Origin: Smittia aterrima
Taxonomy: Eukaryota > Arthropoda > Insecta > Diptera > Chironomidae
Assembly (NCBI GenBank): GCA_033063855.1
Contig: CP093829.1
Location: forward strand, 3,916,243 to 3,980,242
Direction: 5' to 3'
Length of the DNA: 64,000 nt
Part shown: positions 1 through 12,582 of the stretch, piece after piece
Position numbering within the stretch: the first letter of the stretch is position 1
Layout of the letters: each line of letters starts with the position of its first letter
Notes under the pieces: model-generated
Databases searched by the model: none
Told to the model about the DNA's origin: nothing
What the model saw: the letters and a program-made list of their open reading frames with translations, nothing else
Position numbers and translations under genes: made by a program

Positions 1-2025
1 AGACGTTCGCCAATAATTACGGACAACTCAACACAAGCGATAGTGACAGCGGAAGGGCAATCAGTGTCGATGGAGTGTTGGGCATCGGGTTTTCCACTGC
101 CCCAGATCGTGTGGAGACGAGAGAATAATGCTCTGCTACCCACTGGTGAGTCTTAATCATCAACTTTAAGGTCAATCATCATTTTACAGAATTGTAGAAG
201 TTTTAGTTTTCGGCGAATTTCTTTTATCTCGATTTCGCTCATTGAAACAATTACGCATGAGCTATTCTCGTTCGTCGTTTCAATCGAAGAATTTTTGTCA
301 AAAATAAAACAAATTATATTCTAGTTCATCATCTCTAGAAATTGACGTGGTCATGGTCGCTATCGAGACTTTGTCAACTTTTTTTTAAGAAAAACCCGAC
401 AAGTACTTTACCTTCTAAGGAATGTCGCTTCAAGTCATCGAATTCTTTTTAAAGTGATTCATGTCATCAACTTTCCGTAAACATAAGATAAATCAAACAA
501 TTTCAAAATGTTTGGACTAAACTAATTTATAAACACTGAAGACGCAAATGACTAAAGAATAATTCTTAGTGACGAATGTTTACATTGCCCGACCGGAATT
601 TCTTTTATCACCGAACGCAATTCCATATCGCAGCGAATTTCTTTCTTATTGATCGATTTTTTAACGTTGACGACCGACAAACATAAATGGCACACTCGAT
701 TAGTTCCGTTTTTATTATCGCGAATTAATCAAAAGCGTGAAAATTCACATCACTAAGAAACAGCGTCGTCAATTGAAAGTTATTGATTTAATATTGCGAA
801 TTTACAAACGCGAACCTTTGAATGAAGTTGTCTCGACTTGTACTTGATACAATATTCTACTTTTCTAGCAAATAAATCATAATAAAATTTAGATTGCAAC
901 TGAAGGCGTTGGTAGAGTGTGATCAAACTTTTAAATAAGAAAATTCTCAATTGATATCCGCGTAACTCGATAGCGCTATAATTTATTAATTAGACTTTTA
1001 AATCATAATTTGATAAATCACAAACTTAAACTGTCACCTACACGAGTTCTACAAGAATTTCTGAATTGCAAATCATTTTTCTAATTATAACTCTCGAGTG
1101 ATCTTGAGAATTTTTGTAAATAATTCATTAATCTTAATTTAGCTTGAAATTAAACAATCAATGAATGTCACTATCGTCGGTGAGATCAAAAGTAAAGTAA
1201 ACATCTGATTAGAGCTGTTTATATCAAATTAACGACAAAACGGTTGACCCATGAAGCATCGCATGTCTAGCTTAGATAATAATTGATAATTGCTCTGTGG
1301 TCATATGAGAACATGAAAACATTTTTTGTTTCCATTGAATGTCTTTTCCTAAATTTCTTCCCCTCCAATTGATATCATTCACGAATGAGACCCTGTCCAC
1401 TGCACTTCATAATTTCACGGCTATTACTCAAGTCGATTGCCGTTCGTTGTAACTAAACGCTAATCATTTTCAATTCTTCGTTTTAGGCGGAAGCATGCAC
1501 AAGGGAAACGTTTTGAAATTCCATTCGATCGACAAAGAAGATCGTGGCACTTATTACTGCTTCGCTGATAATGGAATTGGCCGAGGTGATCGTCGTAATG
1601 TGAATTTGGAAATTGAATTTTCTCCAGTGATCACTGTTCCGCGGCCGAAGGTTGGTCAAGCGCGTCGCTATGATATGGACTTAGAATGTCACATTGAAGC
1701 CTATCCAAAGCCTCAGATCGTTTGGGTGAAAGATGATTATTTGATATCAAACAACAAGAAATATAAAATCTCAAATTTCCCATCCGGCGACGAATTTACT
1801 GATTCAACGCTGAGAATCGTCTCAATGGACTATAAACAATACGGCGACTACAAGTGCAAGGCAGTGAACAAACTCGGCAGTGACGAAGGAAGCATTCACG
1901 TCTACGAGACATCGTCGCCAGTTTGTCCTCCAGCATGTGGACAAGCAAAGTACAATTCAGGACACAAGAATAGATTTTCACACTTAGTTTTATTCGTAAT
2001 AATTACATTTAATGTAATCAGATGA
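1..2025 (+). CDS. Lac: Lachesin, Ig-superfamily GPI-anchored adhesion protein (3' part)
   Basis: Two exons are visible, 1-145 and 1487-2025, joined by a GT/AG phase-1 intron; the 5' end lies outside the window. The 227 residues seen cover the second Ig domain (Cys about residue 26; DRGTYYC partner strand after the intron) and a complete third Ig domain opening with SPVITVPRP and closing with YGDYKC. The tail has VCPPACGQA and then a hydrophobic C-terminus (SHLVLFVIITFNVI), the usual layout of a GPI-attachment signal. From family knowledge, Lachesin is a homophilic surface protein of septate junctions, needed for tracheal tube morphology and the blood-brain barrier. The motif match to insect Lachesin is strong over the whole fragment. 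Other IgLON-like proteins (Amalgam, DIPs) are possible but fit the CGQA tail less well. Confidence 0.9.
146..1486 (+). other. Lachesin intron, no other gene seen
   Basis: AT-rich 1.34 kb intron with donor GTGAGT and acceptor TTTTAG. I see no coding exon, tRNA or repeat in it. Confidence 0.75.
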
Positions 2026-3147
2026 GAAAATCATTAATTTTATCAGAAAATCTCCGTCCCTCCTTTGAAACAAAAAAATGTTGTAAACTCTAACCGATCG
2101 TATACGAAAAGTTGAGGTTGAAAGAGCTCTCATCCTTGTTAACGAATCTCTCACATTCTCGAAGGAAATTTATTAGAAATTAATATTCAAAATTAAGTGT
2201 CATAGGTCTCTCTGAGTAGTTAAGCAATAAAATGACTCAATATACTTTTGTTTATTTCGTTTATAATTTTTGACAATAAAATTTTAATGAGGGAGTATCG
2301 TCGCTAGGGTCTCCAATCTATCAAATGTCACGCTTTGATACACGCAAAGTTCTGGATCGCTTGACTTGAATCTGCTATCGTAATGAACGTTGGCGCCGAT
2401 GTGGGTGGAGTAGAAATTAATTAGACGAAATTGTGTTTGTGAATTGTGCACTGAACGGTCACAGGAGCAATGAAGATATTCAATAATATTTTTCAGCTCA
2501 TGATTTTAATTGCCTCGGAAGTAAAGTTCTCAGTTGTTCTAATTTTTAGAGTTCAGTTTTTTTTTGGGATCGTAACGGATGTGATGGAAAACAGTTTGTA
2601 CTTCACTAGACATTAATTATTGTCAACAGTTCTCAATTGATAGAAAACATTAAATCAGTTTCGTCGCTCTCGACACATAATTACAATTTTCGGAAATCAC
2701 AGAAAAAAAATAATTTCACAAAAATAAATCTTTCTTTCAATGGATTATGTGACTTCCGAACGACTCTAATTGAATGAATTAACACTTTAGACGTATCTGA
2801 GACGAGACGGCGCCAGATGACTCATCTGTTTGACTTAATATTTCTGCTGCTTAAGAAAGCTCAAGAAACAAAAGCTATTTCTTCAAAAGCTTTTTCCAGA
2901 AGCTTCCAAAAGCTCACGCACCTTTTGAAAACTTAATTTGGCATAAGAAAAATGATTTTACGTTTAAAACCTGAGATATCAATGACACGTGAATTAACTA
3001 ACAATGCTCAAACATGTATTTTCACATTAGCTCAATTGTACTTAACGTGTTACCGTTGATTTATATTGATTATTGTTCTCATTTTCGAGCTCATTTAAAT
3101 TTTATTCAAATTTCTTTTTTTCGTAACTCGTTATGAGCGCGATTTTT
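2026..3147. other. Intergenic, Lachesin 3' UTR and flank
   Basis: AT-rich DNA between the Lachesin stop and the 3' end of the first chitin-binding gene on the opposite strand. No supported gene. Around 2860-2930 an AGAAGCT/AAAAGCT-rich patch is locally repetitive. Confidence 0.6.
2226..2231 (+). terminator. Polyadenylation signal of Lachesin
   Basis: AATAAA about 200 bases after the Lachesin stop codon, on the same strand. Confidence 0.5.
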
Positions 3148-3458
3148 TTAACACTCGACTTCATGCGGCCAACCGCAGACATAATCGTTGCGATCGAAGT
3201 GTAAATCCTCTGGGCATTCCATTTCCACCAATCCGGCGTCAGAGCATTGATAATATTTACGGCAATCGTTCTCGTGTGGATGATAGTACGTTGAGATATC
3301 CTTTGGAGTTTCACGATGGATTTTTAAGCAATCTGGCTTATCCTCCTTCTTTTGAGCGGAAACTGCTGCGATTGCTAGAATAACTGAAAAATCGACCTTG
3401 AAAAAAGGAAATTACTGAAATTTTATCAAACTTTACCAAAAATCAAAGATGCCTTCAT
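3148..3458 (-). CDS. Secreted single-domain chitin-binding (CBM14) protein 1
   Basis: Exons 3437-3458 and 3148-3383 on the minus strand, with a phase-1 intron inside the signal peptide, give 85 residues. The N-terminus MKASLIFGVILAIAAVSA is a cleavable signal peptide. The mature protein is one peritrophin-A/CBM14 domain with six cysteines spaced C-x21-C-x5-C-x9-C-x12-C-x7-C, including HPHENDC, KYYQC and the final HEVEC. From the family, such proteins bind chitin in the peritrophic matrix or cuticle through aromatic residues next to Cys2-Cys3. A single domain with almost nothing else makes it a minimal CBM14 protein. First of four related genes in the same orientation. Confidence 0.87.
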
Positions 3459-3719
3459 TTTTCTCAACTTTACTCTTCTGTTTGCCAAAAGCGACTAAAC
3501 AAATTTCGCTATACAAAGAGGAAAACAAACTTTTGCTTTCTATCCGAAGACGATGAGAGACGAAGAGAAGAACAAACATTCGTCTCATACATGAGCAGCA
3601 ACGTTTCTTGTTCGACTGGTTATCATCGTGATCTTAAAACATTTTTCTTGCAGAAAAGTTTCCATTTCATTTTGTTGTCAAGTGACTTTTATTTTAGAAT
3701 TTATTATTGCATCAGAGCA

Positions 3720-4030
3720 TCAACACGTCACTTCATGAGGGCGCCCGCAAATGTTGAGATTCCTATCAAAGTTCAATCCTTCAGGGCACTGCATCTCAAC
3801 GAGTCCATACTCAGCGCACTGATAATATTTATTGCAGTCGGAGTGAGGATGATAGTGCCGACTGATCTTCAGAGGATTCTCATTGGCCAAGGCAACGCAA
3901 TCTGGTTCACCAGCTGCGAGCTCAAACATCGCAGCAATTAACACTGCAAAACATTTCTCATTCAACAAATTAAATGAAATTCCAGGAATTCTTTCTCACC
4001 GATCAAGGAAAATGCAGTCAACAGCTTCAT
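3720..4030 (-). CDS. Secreted single-domain chitin-binding (CBM14) protein 2
   Basis: Exons 4000-4030 and 3720-3943, phase-1 intron, 84 residues. The signal peptide starts MKLLTAFSLIVLIAAM. The domain has six Cys in the CBM14 order, with HYHPHSDC, KYYQC, GLVEMQC and GRPHEVTC ending the protein. It is closer to protein 1 than to the others: they share HPH.x.DC, GLVEM and HEV.C. This and the conserved intron position and phase indicate tandem duplication. Role inferred from the family: an extracellular chitin-binding component of peritrophic matrix, cuticle or tracheal lining. Confidence 0.87.
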
Positions 4031-4584
4031 GTTGTGTCTCTTAATTCACGGAACGGATTGATGAGCGATTTGTTTCATCTCCGGAGAATTAGGTGAAGAC
4101 ACGAGTGGGCGAAAATCGCGATGCTCATGCATAACACACACAAACCAATTTGAGAGAGACTCGTTGAACAGGTTCTTTGCGGACGATAACAACAAACCAT
4201 ATCGAGTTACCAGATCGTTTTTGGGAATCGATCAGTTGACTCATGCAACCTGATTTGCTTATGCAATCGATTGTGGCTTTAGTTAGAGACGAAAGACGAA
4301 AGTCGTGTATGACACATCATGACACAAAATGCGTCGCCACTGCATCAAATCGACCTTCATCTTTGGTTGTTATTAAAATGAGATCAACAAGTTTAGCGAT
4401 AAAATTTTTGTTTATTATTCCTATGCTGTCATGGCAAAAACAAAAAAAATATTTTTTTTTCGTATTCAAAGCTCCACGAATTAAATTAATAAAAAATGGC
4501 TTGATGATCAGTTAAAAACTTCCGACTGGCTTGATTGATCTGGTCTTTGAACGGTATTTGTTTGGATGAATGTCGATTTAGAAT

Positions 4585-5004
4585 TTAGCACTCAACATCA
4601 TCTGGACGTCCGCATTGATGATTCTCTCGGTCAAAGTGCATTCCGTACTGACACTTCATACTTTAAATTTTGGAAGAATAATAATTAAAATTTCGTTCTC
4701 GAAGTTAGAGAATTTAGTTAGAGCCTCACCGTACGAGTCCATGCGTTGAACACTGATAATAGTACTGACAGTTCTTTTCGTGAGGGAAGTAAACCTGGTC
4801 AATCGTATCAGGATCTTCTTTCAATGCTTCCCAGCACGATGGTCTTTGTGTCAACACGCCACTCAAAAACGTCAAAAGTGCTGACGCGAAAGGTAAAACG
4901 AAGAGAAATATCAATCATCGAACTCTCACTCAACTTAAAACGCTTAAGCGATTGGAATAATTTTACTTACCCATTGCACATAATATTTGCACACTCGATT
5001 TCAT
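4585..5004 (-). CDS. Secreted single-domain chitin-binding (CBM14) protein 3, three exons
   Basis: Exons 4971-5004, 4730-4880 and 4585-4660 join in frame to 86 residues. The first intron is phase 1 in the signal peptide (MKSSVQILCAMALLTFLSG). A second intron splits the CBM14 domain between THGLVR and MKCQYG. The extra intron follows the third Cys and is absent from genes 1 and 2, so it was gained here or lost there. Six Cys are retained (PSC, KNC, YYQC, KC, QC, VEC). Read without splicing the gene looks truncated after GLVR; it is not broken. Confidence 0.84.
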
Positions 5005-5632
5005 TTTAGGTCTGTTTGGGTCTACGGTTTGTAACTAAACTGCGTTTGACTCAAATGTTAGCGTGGTTTTTTTTTCTTTGCGAGACAACGACGACGACTG
5101 TTCTTCATACTCAAGAAAAGCTATCAACACACGAGTACAGTTTGATTTATGCTTTGCGCTTGTTCATGCTTCAGTTTCGCATCGAGATGGCTTCTGATGT
5201 TGTGTGCACTGTACGTGCTTACACTATAGCTACAGCGAGACGGAGAACGGAGCCCTTGCGTAAAGTGTAATGCTTGATATTAAAATTTATCTTTTGACTT
5301 CCATTTGCGAGATAATTTGTGTCCTTGTCGCAGCGAGAAAATTTACGAACGGGGAGTTGATTGCTTTCGAGTGCGAGTTTGAACGCCTTGTCTGAGTTAA
5401 TGGAGCTCAAATATCTACGCAGTTGATATTAGATTATTCAGCATTTAAGGTTAAATTAAAACTAAAGCTTGATTCGAAAAGTAAAAAGTTTTATCTGTTC
5501 AAAACCCTGGCTCGATCAAAAGCTTGATGGTAGTGAAACGATATTGAGTTTTTATTCTTTTGTCTTCATGGAGAGGATAATTAAAGTTCGTTAAGAGGAA
5601 ATTGCGTTAAGCTTCAGTCGAGTGAGTCTTCA
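5005..5632. other. Intergenic spacer in the chitin-binding cluster
   Basis: Upstream region of chitin-binding gene 3 and 3' flank of gene 4. No additional exon could be supported. Confidence 0.55.
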
Positions 5633-6144
5633 TCATTGCCCAGCGGTCTGCTTCTTATAATAAACCATAATCTGCTCCATGATGATCTCTTCTTCGTCGA
5701 AGGCGTAGTCACATCGGATCGGTTTTTCTTTGCTCTCCATTTCGCAGCGGTCTTGATAAAGATCATAATGCAAGACGAGTCCATGGTTTCCCCCTTGACA
5801 TTCATGTTTCTTCAACTGATAAGTCGTGCATTGCCACCAGTATCGACAATCAGGTTTGTAGGGAATCGAGATTCTTCTTCCTTGCGGATTCGTCAACGTG
5901 TACTCGCGGCAAAATGTGTCAGCAGCAAATCTCAAATCTTCATCTTCTTCAAACGGATCTGTGATAGCCTTTGCGGTCTCATTCTGCGCTTTGGCCAATG
6001 AAACAATAGAGAAAACAAACACGATAATCGCTCCTAAAATGGATTTGAACAAGAGAAAAGAATGTTGAACTTTTTATTTCCTTGAAACTCTAGACGACGA
6101 AGCTAGACCGATCAATTAATCAAAAACTCACCAAACAAATGCAT
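5633..6144 (-). CDS. Secreted acidic CBM14-like protein 4
   Basis: Exons 6132-6144 and 5633-6033, phase-1 intron in the signal peptide (MHLFGAIIVFVFSIVSLAKA), 137 residues. An acidic linker (DPFEEDEDL) precedes one divergent CBM14-type domain with six Cys: TFC, DC, WWQC, HEC, DRC and IRC. The typical YYQC becomes YWWQC, keeping the aromatic cluster thought to contact chitin. An acidic C-terminal tail (FDEEEIIMEQ) follows the last Cys and is absent in the three neighbours. Intron position and phase match the rest of the cluster. Chitin binding is inferred; this is the most derived copy. Confidence 0.75.
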
Positions 6145-6549
6145 AGCTCTAACTCACTCTGTTCTCTGCGAACACTAACTGAATTCAAGACTCAACATTT
6201 CTTCGCTGTTTTATGCGCTTGTAGTTAAGCGGTTAATTTATGTTAATGTAGTCGATGAATCGTACAGAAGTTACAGAAGTTGAATATTCTCTTGTATTCA
6301 GAAGTTATTCGTCTTGTGAAGATCATTGAGTGATTTGCATAACTGTCTCGTGTTAGTTGAATCAATAAATTCGTTTCAATCCCTGAAAATGTCAGCTTTC
6401 TCTTGTTTGTGTTTTTACTTTAACTATTTGTCGACAAACAGGAAAAAGTTTTACGCAGACTCTTGCGTTTCTTGAAGGGTAAATGTTTATTTATAAAGAA
6501 AATGATTCCGAGAAGTAAAAAAGATTGTTTAAACACGAAAATGTAACAA
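6145..6549. other. Intergenic
   Basis: Between the chitin-binding cluster promoter and the 3' end of the Aurora kinase gene. Nothing further recognised. Confidence 0.5.
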
Positions 6550-7730
6550 TTATTCTGCTTGATTAAGACGGAATGCTTCACGGAGTGGCTTCTTCATGTG
6601 CTCACGGATCCATTGATGTTTCATTACGTCACTGAGAGAGATTCTGAGACCGGTTCGTCGCAAGAGCTTTGAGATAAGATCGCGTGCTCCTGGAGTAATA
6701 AACTTTGGATAACGAACTTCGATGCGGCGAATTTTGTCATAAGTCTTCTCGCTGTCTTCCGATTCAAATGGTGGACTTCCAACCAAGAACTCGTAGCAAA
6801 GGACTCCTAAGCACCACTGATCGATCGAGTCGTCGTATTGTTTCCCTTCGACCATCTCTGGTGGAAGATAATCCAGAGTTCCGCACATTGTCTTTCTGTT
6901 GTTGGAGATTGTATGAGCAGACCATCCAAAGTCAGCTAGCTTTACGTTGTCATCAGCAGTTAAAAGAATGTTCTCCGGTTTAAGATCACGATGAATCACG
7001 TCATTCAAATGGCAATAGTTGAGAGCATCAGCAACTTGATATGTGTACTTGGCAGCGCGATGTTCATCGAATCGACCGTTCTCTGCTGATTTCAAGTGAC
7101 GATAGAGCTCACCCTCACTGGCCAACTCAAGAGCAATGAAAATCTTTCGATCGTCGTGAAACCATGTGAACAATCGAAGGATATTTGGATGCCTTTATAA
7201 AGAAATCGATTATTTATTGGCATTCATAAACTTGTAGTTAAAACTTACTTCAATCTAGATTGGATTTCAAGCTCACGCAAGACTGAAAAGGATAAGAAAA
7301 AATATTTTTAAGATTTGATCATTGAAGGAAAATAAAATAAATTTACCTTGCTTTTCTACTCTCCCTTTGACAAGTTCTGACTTAAAGAGGATCTTCATTG
7401 CGCAGAGATAATGAGTTTTCTTTTCCCTAGCAATGTAGACTCTGCCAAATTTTCCCTTTCCAAGAGGTGTTCCGAGTTCAAAATCATCTTTAGTCCAAAC
7501 ATATCTAAATAATTGAAATGATCAGTATTTATCAAGCAGTGATACTAAATGTCAATTGATCTTTACCGTGGATTAGTATAAGCATCGTGTTGCATCATAT
7601 CCATTGTCATCTTCATCGCTGGCGCCTTAAAAACTTCAGGAACTTTTTCAGAAAGCAAAACAATGTCTTCTGTCCCATAAACTTTTGAACGATTCATGCT
7701 AACACGATTTTTATTGACAACGCTATACAT
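6550..7730 (-). CDS. aurB: Aurora B-type mitotic serine/threonine kinase
   Basis: Four exons (7567-7730, 7347-7504, 7249-7282, 6550-7192) give 332 residues, the length expected of insect Aurora B. Visible motifs: glycine loop LGKGKFGRV (about 69-77), VAIK-type lysine in CAMK (about 92), catalytic HRDLKPEN (about 185), DFGWS (about 205) and activation loop RKTMCGTLDYLPPEM with the T-loop Thr near 219. The N-terminus is short (about 62 residues) and lacks an obvious TPX2-binding extension, which favours Aurora B over Aurora A. In the family it is the kinase of the chromosomal passenger complex with INCENP, Survivin and Borealin, phosphorylating histone H3 Ser10 and correcting kinetochore attachments. 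No disrupting change is seen. Confidence 0.88.
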
Positions 7731-8177
7731 GAAATATCTTGTGGTCAGTAATTAAACCGACTTAAATACTGATCAGACCGAGAATTCACGAAAAACAATA
7801 ATTTCCAAGCAGCATCAACTTTAGACGTTAAAACAAGACAACTTCGATTATTCGGATAAAATCTGAATTCAAAATTTTTGTAACGGATGTTTTGAGAAAG
7901 AAAAGCACAGAATTTAATATTTGACTTCTTTTATTTAATATGCACGATTGCGTCTAGTTGAATAGTTCAGCGAAATACCAAATCCCAAATAAGATAAATA
8001 AAATGTTTTTTTTCACTTTTAAAGTTATTTTTCCCAGAAATTTGTCGTGCATAAGAAAGACATGGATAAGCATTTTTTTGAATTACGAGTGCAATTAGCT
8101 CAAGTTAAGAACAGAGACGGAAGAAAGGACTAAGTTAAAAAATAAAGTAACAATCGTAATTTTTTAAGGGAGAAAAT
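7731..8177. other. Intergenic, Aurora B 5' flank and Osbp 3' flank
   Basis: About 450 bp between two minus-strand genes. It must hold the Aurora B promoter and the Osbp 3' UTR. No specific element can be defended. Confidence 0.5.
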
Positions 8178-11100
8178 TTAGAATATTGGTGGGCATTGGC
8201 TCCAATCTTGTTTCGCCTTGCAGTCCCAATAGTGTCCGCGATAAACATGAATAACGTTATCAGTTCCTTCTTCCTTCTCTTGTTTAAACCAAATAGGCTC
8301 GTAGGGAGGATAAGGACGGCCTTCGGAAGTTGCTCGTTCAGCTTCTGCTTCTCGTTGACGTCTTCGTTGTCGTTGTTGTTCTTCAAGTCTAAAAATAAAA
8401 AGAAAAATGAGACCAAAAGTTGATTTATGAAGTTGATATCAAATTACCGAAGCTTTTGAGCGTTACTTTCATCCCAGAACGCATTCTCCATCAACCGCTG
8501 ATCTGGTCTAACTCTGCAGTCAGTAGGAGCTACGTTTGGCTCTTCTTCATTCAATTGGCATGCAAAGGTCGTAAAGTTGTAATACTTTTCACAATCAGGT
8601 GGAGGGAGGCGTCGTTGCCAAATCGTTTTATAGTTTCCTGTCTTGTAGACGGGATTCTCGGTAGATCCACTAACACCTGTGACTGGAGCGAGTTCCATTT
8701 TGTTGTCCCAAGTTCCATTAAGAACCCACTTAACTTGCTTCTGTGGATCCATCACAACTCCTTTGATTCTTCGCTGAGTGTCACGAGTGAAATACGAGTA
8801 TGGAAGATATTTTAAATGGCACTTAAAGCCTGCCGCTGCGTTCTCGCCGATGATCTCCATGTCTCCATGATTATCAACCCACAACTTTCCAACAATAATG
8901 TTATGAACAGTCGTTGTAACTTTGCGCCAAGAAAATTTATTTCCGCTCTGAGTAAACTCAACATGAGCGTTTCCAAGTGGAACTACTTGAATGTATTTCC
9001 CTCTAAATTTCGATGTCATCGTAAACTCTTGCCAAGAACGCCATCCGCGACCTTCACAAAACTGAGCAGCCATTGGCGGGTGATGACTGACTTGTTCAGA
9101 GATGCATCGCCAACCAAGATCGTCAGTACGATCGCATTCGTAAGTCTCGCCAAGGAGAGGATTGAATGGCTTGCCTGTTCGATTTGCAGTTGTGCTGTAA
9201 CTCGATATTGTAAATGCAGCTACGTAAGCGAGTTGCTCGCAAGTTGTTTTACATTGCGCTGCCTTATCAAGCAGCTCGGCATATTCAAAGTCTTCAGTCA
9301 ATCGCTGAAGCATTGAGAGTGGCTCATTGAAGTTTACTGGCATTGGAATCTTTGAAAGATCTTTTCCAATGCAGTTTTTAATTATGCTCCACAAATTCAA
9401 AGGATGATTCGGCTTTTCTGGAATTTTCGTGCGTCGCTTCACTAGCGGACTTTTTGATTGATTCAAAGGCGTCAATGAATGGCTAGAATTAATCGATACA
9501 CGATCGACAGTGTCAGCATTCGTTCCATCAGTTACAACTAGGAATTGCTGAGACTTTCCTTCTTCGCCTTCGGAAGAGCTTCGATCGTCTTCATCGTTTG
9601 AGAGACTTCGTTGATGTTGCGTTTTCGGTCCAGGAATCTTTAGGATGAATGACGTGTCTTCATTCGAAGCAATTGAACCTCCTTCTTGAGCGTCATAAAA
9701 CTCGTTGTCTTCATCGTCTGAAGGTGAAGTGACCGATACGTCCTTGTTACGTTGACCTTGATGGGCTGCGGCCTGTTCTAAATGCGAATGCTGTCGCGCC
9801 AATTGTTCGACCATTTCCTCCAAATGCACTCGTTGGTCACGCTCATGCTGAAGCATTTTACTCCACTTATGTCCTTGAGTTTGTGCGGTCGACAAGTAAT
9901 CAGTGCAAGCGTTTATCATTGCATTCGACGATATTCTAAATAATGTTGCACGTTCGTTGATTACTTTACTCTTACTTGCTAAATCATCCCCACTTTCAAG
10001 CTCTGCTAACACTCTCTGAAGGCTGTGACCGTTTTTCGTTATTAAGTCAAAACACGTCTTTAAATTTTCCAATCTGTTCAAAGGTGTAAATCGTTTAGAT
10101 AAAATTCTTCTTTTTTTTTAATAAAATAAAATTCAGCTTAGACTCACTTCAAAGTTAAATCACGTACGACTGTGTTGAGTTCTTCGCTTGGAATGGCATG
10201 TGACGAGTCTTCTTCTTCTTCCTCTTCACTTTCAATTGCACGGATGGCCTTTGCCTTCGCAAGTTCTAGAGCGGTCACCCACGATTGACGTTCTACTTCG
10301 TTCGACGCTGCAAAACAAATTAAAATTTAAATGGAATGAGCAAAAACCAATAACGGGTGAAAGGAAACTTACCTTTAATATGAAAAGTTTGCGTTCCTCC
10401 GTTTGATATGACGAAGGTGCACGAATCAACAGTATGAATAAGCGCGCCATGCAATGAAATCGTTCCACGACATGTATTACCGACCTCACTTTGATTTCTG
10501 AAACAAAAGTTTGTGTATTTAATTTTAAGCTTCTTACTAGAACTTAACTTCTACTAAATGAATAATGGTGAGAAAGAATAAGCTAGACGATAGACGTGAA
10601 ATTTACAAAAATCAATCCTTCGATTCATGCCACAGCTAGAAACTAATTTTGAGTCTCACAATCCGTTTCGGCGTTCAAAATACCTTTGAGGTTTAATCAA
10701 TGTAACAATTATTTACTTCCTTCGTGAGTGCGACAACAAAACATGCTCAAAAAGTAAACGAGCTCAGTGTAAACGGTAATTTACGTAGTGTTTATGTTCA
10801 GAGTGTAATTGCGTATGTACAGAATATGTAAAGAAAACAAAATCTTTTTCTTCCTCAGTACAAAAAGAAAATGTTCGAGGAAAGCTGTTGGCTAGGAGTT
10901 GAAGGTCGATTGCTTCATGAAGTAGTGACGATTAGAGAGAGGTTCGTTAGTAATGCACCTCATACATAAATAAATGAATCATCTCCAAAATATTTATTTG
11001 CTCAAAAAAAAAATGTAAACAAAAAAGCCAACAGATAATATTGCGTGATCAGAAACGAATCGTTTCACAGATCGTTTCATGGTTTTGTTTTAAAGAATGA

Positions 11101-12582
11101 ATGATGGAATCAAGTGCCTCAATGTTTTACTCACTCCACTGTCGTCGATCGATTGTGATTCTTCCTGCGACGACGAATTGACAATTTTCCAACCGAACTA
11201 CGATTGTTTGTTACTGATGCGTTTCCACCATTTCCCGGCTCAGTCCTGTGTAACCACCCCAAAAAATAATGAAATCTCTTCGTATCTTTACTTTGAGACT
11301 TGAAACTTCTTTTCCTTCTTTTCTTGAGCTTTCTAGCAATTTTTTTTTAAATAAGTTTAATTGATTATGAATGTAAATAGACGAGGCGCAGGAGGCAAAG
11401 ACGCGTTAGGATTCAATTAGGAGAGAAAATAAAGAGAAAGAAAGAAAAAAAGTAAAATATGTTGCAAATCATAAAACAGAAATTAAATGACGTTAACATC
11501 ATGTGTGATCATCAGCAATCATGAAAGCAAAGCAAAATACATTCAACGATGGACACAGATATGTAGAATTTGCCCAAAGCCTTCTTCTTTTCCCAACAAT
11601 TTATTAATTAAATCGATAAATTGATCTAAGCAAAAACTGAAGCTTGGTAATCGTCCTCGAAATTTCAAAACAGCTTTCCGAGAAATTTTCATTTGCAGCA
11701 GTGGCTCATGGACTTCACGTGATGGAAAAAACACATCATACATTTTTCAGACACGATCGATGGAATATCAATAATTTATTTTAACAAGCGAGCAGAATAT
11801 CTATTGAGAGCTTAAACTACCAGATTGCCACTTTATCGTCGTTTACAAAGATTTGTACTCGAACAAGTGTCTAAGCAAAAGCCACATCAATCACAACTGG
11901 ATACAATGGAACAAGAAACTGATAGGAAGTGTAACACTAAGCGGTTTTGTCAAAAGAGTCTTTCCTTGGATATCGTCAAGTGTTCTCAATAGCGAGATAA
12001 GGAGTTTGTTGCCACCTGTTAATCGCGTGAGAGGGAAAACAACCACCGAGCCAAAGGGATTGGACTGCACATGCAATGATTATCGATGACTATGAGTTAG
12101 AAAGCAAAGTTCGGCGATAATTATCAGAAAAGTAAATAATATGAGTAATGAAACGAGAGAAGAGAGATAAGTCGATTTGGAAAGAAAAGTTGGATTGTGT
12201 TTGTGTGTGAAAAATTCATGTTATTGACATTGTAGTGTTGTAGAGAGAAAGATAGGAGGAAAATATAAATGTAATTACATAAACACATCATGACGACTGG
12301 TTCATGACCAGCTATCGCAAAAGAGTTTGAAGAATGAAAAGTTTCATGTGGGAACAAGAAGAAGACTCACCTATAGTAGGACAGCACTCCGTTTGACAGA
12401 ACGAACCATCGCTTTTGATAGCCTGCAAGAGTAAACTGCGATCAGCATTGCACAAATCGGAATTCGCGGATGAATCGATTACCTTTTAAATAGTTTGTCC
12501 ATTTTAGCAACCAGCCGGATTTGGCTGCTTCAGCCTTTACTCCCTCGACAAGGGTCTTACTGCCACCGTTGCTCTCACTCAT
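8178..12582 (-). CDS. Osbp: Oxysterol-binding protein (PH + FFAT + ORD)
   Basis: Six exons (12483-12582, 12371-12422, 10373-10497, 10148-10307, 8448-10073, 8178-8388) join in frame to 757 residues. A PH domain covers about 18-112 (SGWLLKW, KRWFVLS and the terminal helix SWVTAL). An acidic linker and a helical stretch follow, then a FFAT motif EFYDAQE (about 270) that binds VAP proteins of the ER. The C-terminal ORD carries the signature EQVSHHPP (about 472). From the family, OSBP exchanges sterol for PI4P at ER-Golgi contacts, with PH holding the Golgi and FFAT the ER. Intact, with a long 1.87 kb third intron. Its start lies 389 bp from the divergent LYR gene. Confidence 0.93.
10498..12370 (-). 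other. Long Osbp intron, no nested gene seen
   Basis: 1.87 kb intron splitting the PH domain. The open frames inside it are short with no recognisable motif. No nested gene or RNA was identified. Confidence 0.6.

Noticed and set aside
4726..4914. Apparent truncated chitin-binding pseudogene ending after GLVR
   Set aside because: A good donor GTGAGG at the break and a matching exon at 4585-4660 restore the full six-Cys domain by splicing; the gene is intact.
8816..9316. 166-residue open frame on the plus strand
   Set aside because: Exactly antisense to the conserved sterol-binding domain of Osbp; a shadow of that reading frame.
11097..11743. Small open frames inside the long Osbp intron
   Set aside because: No motif, unsuitable starts and no splice or homology support.
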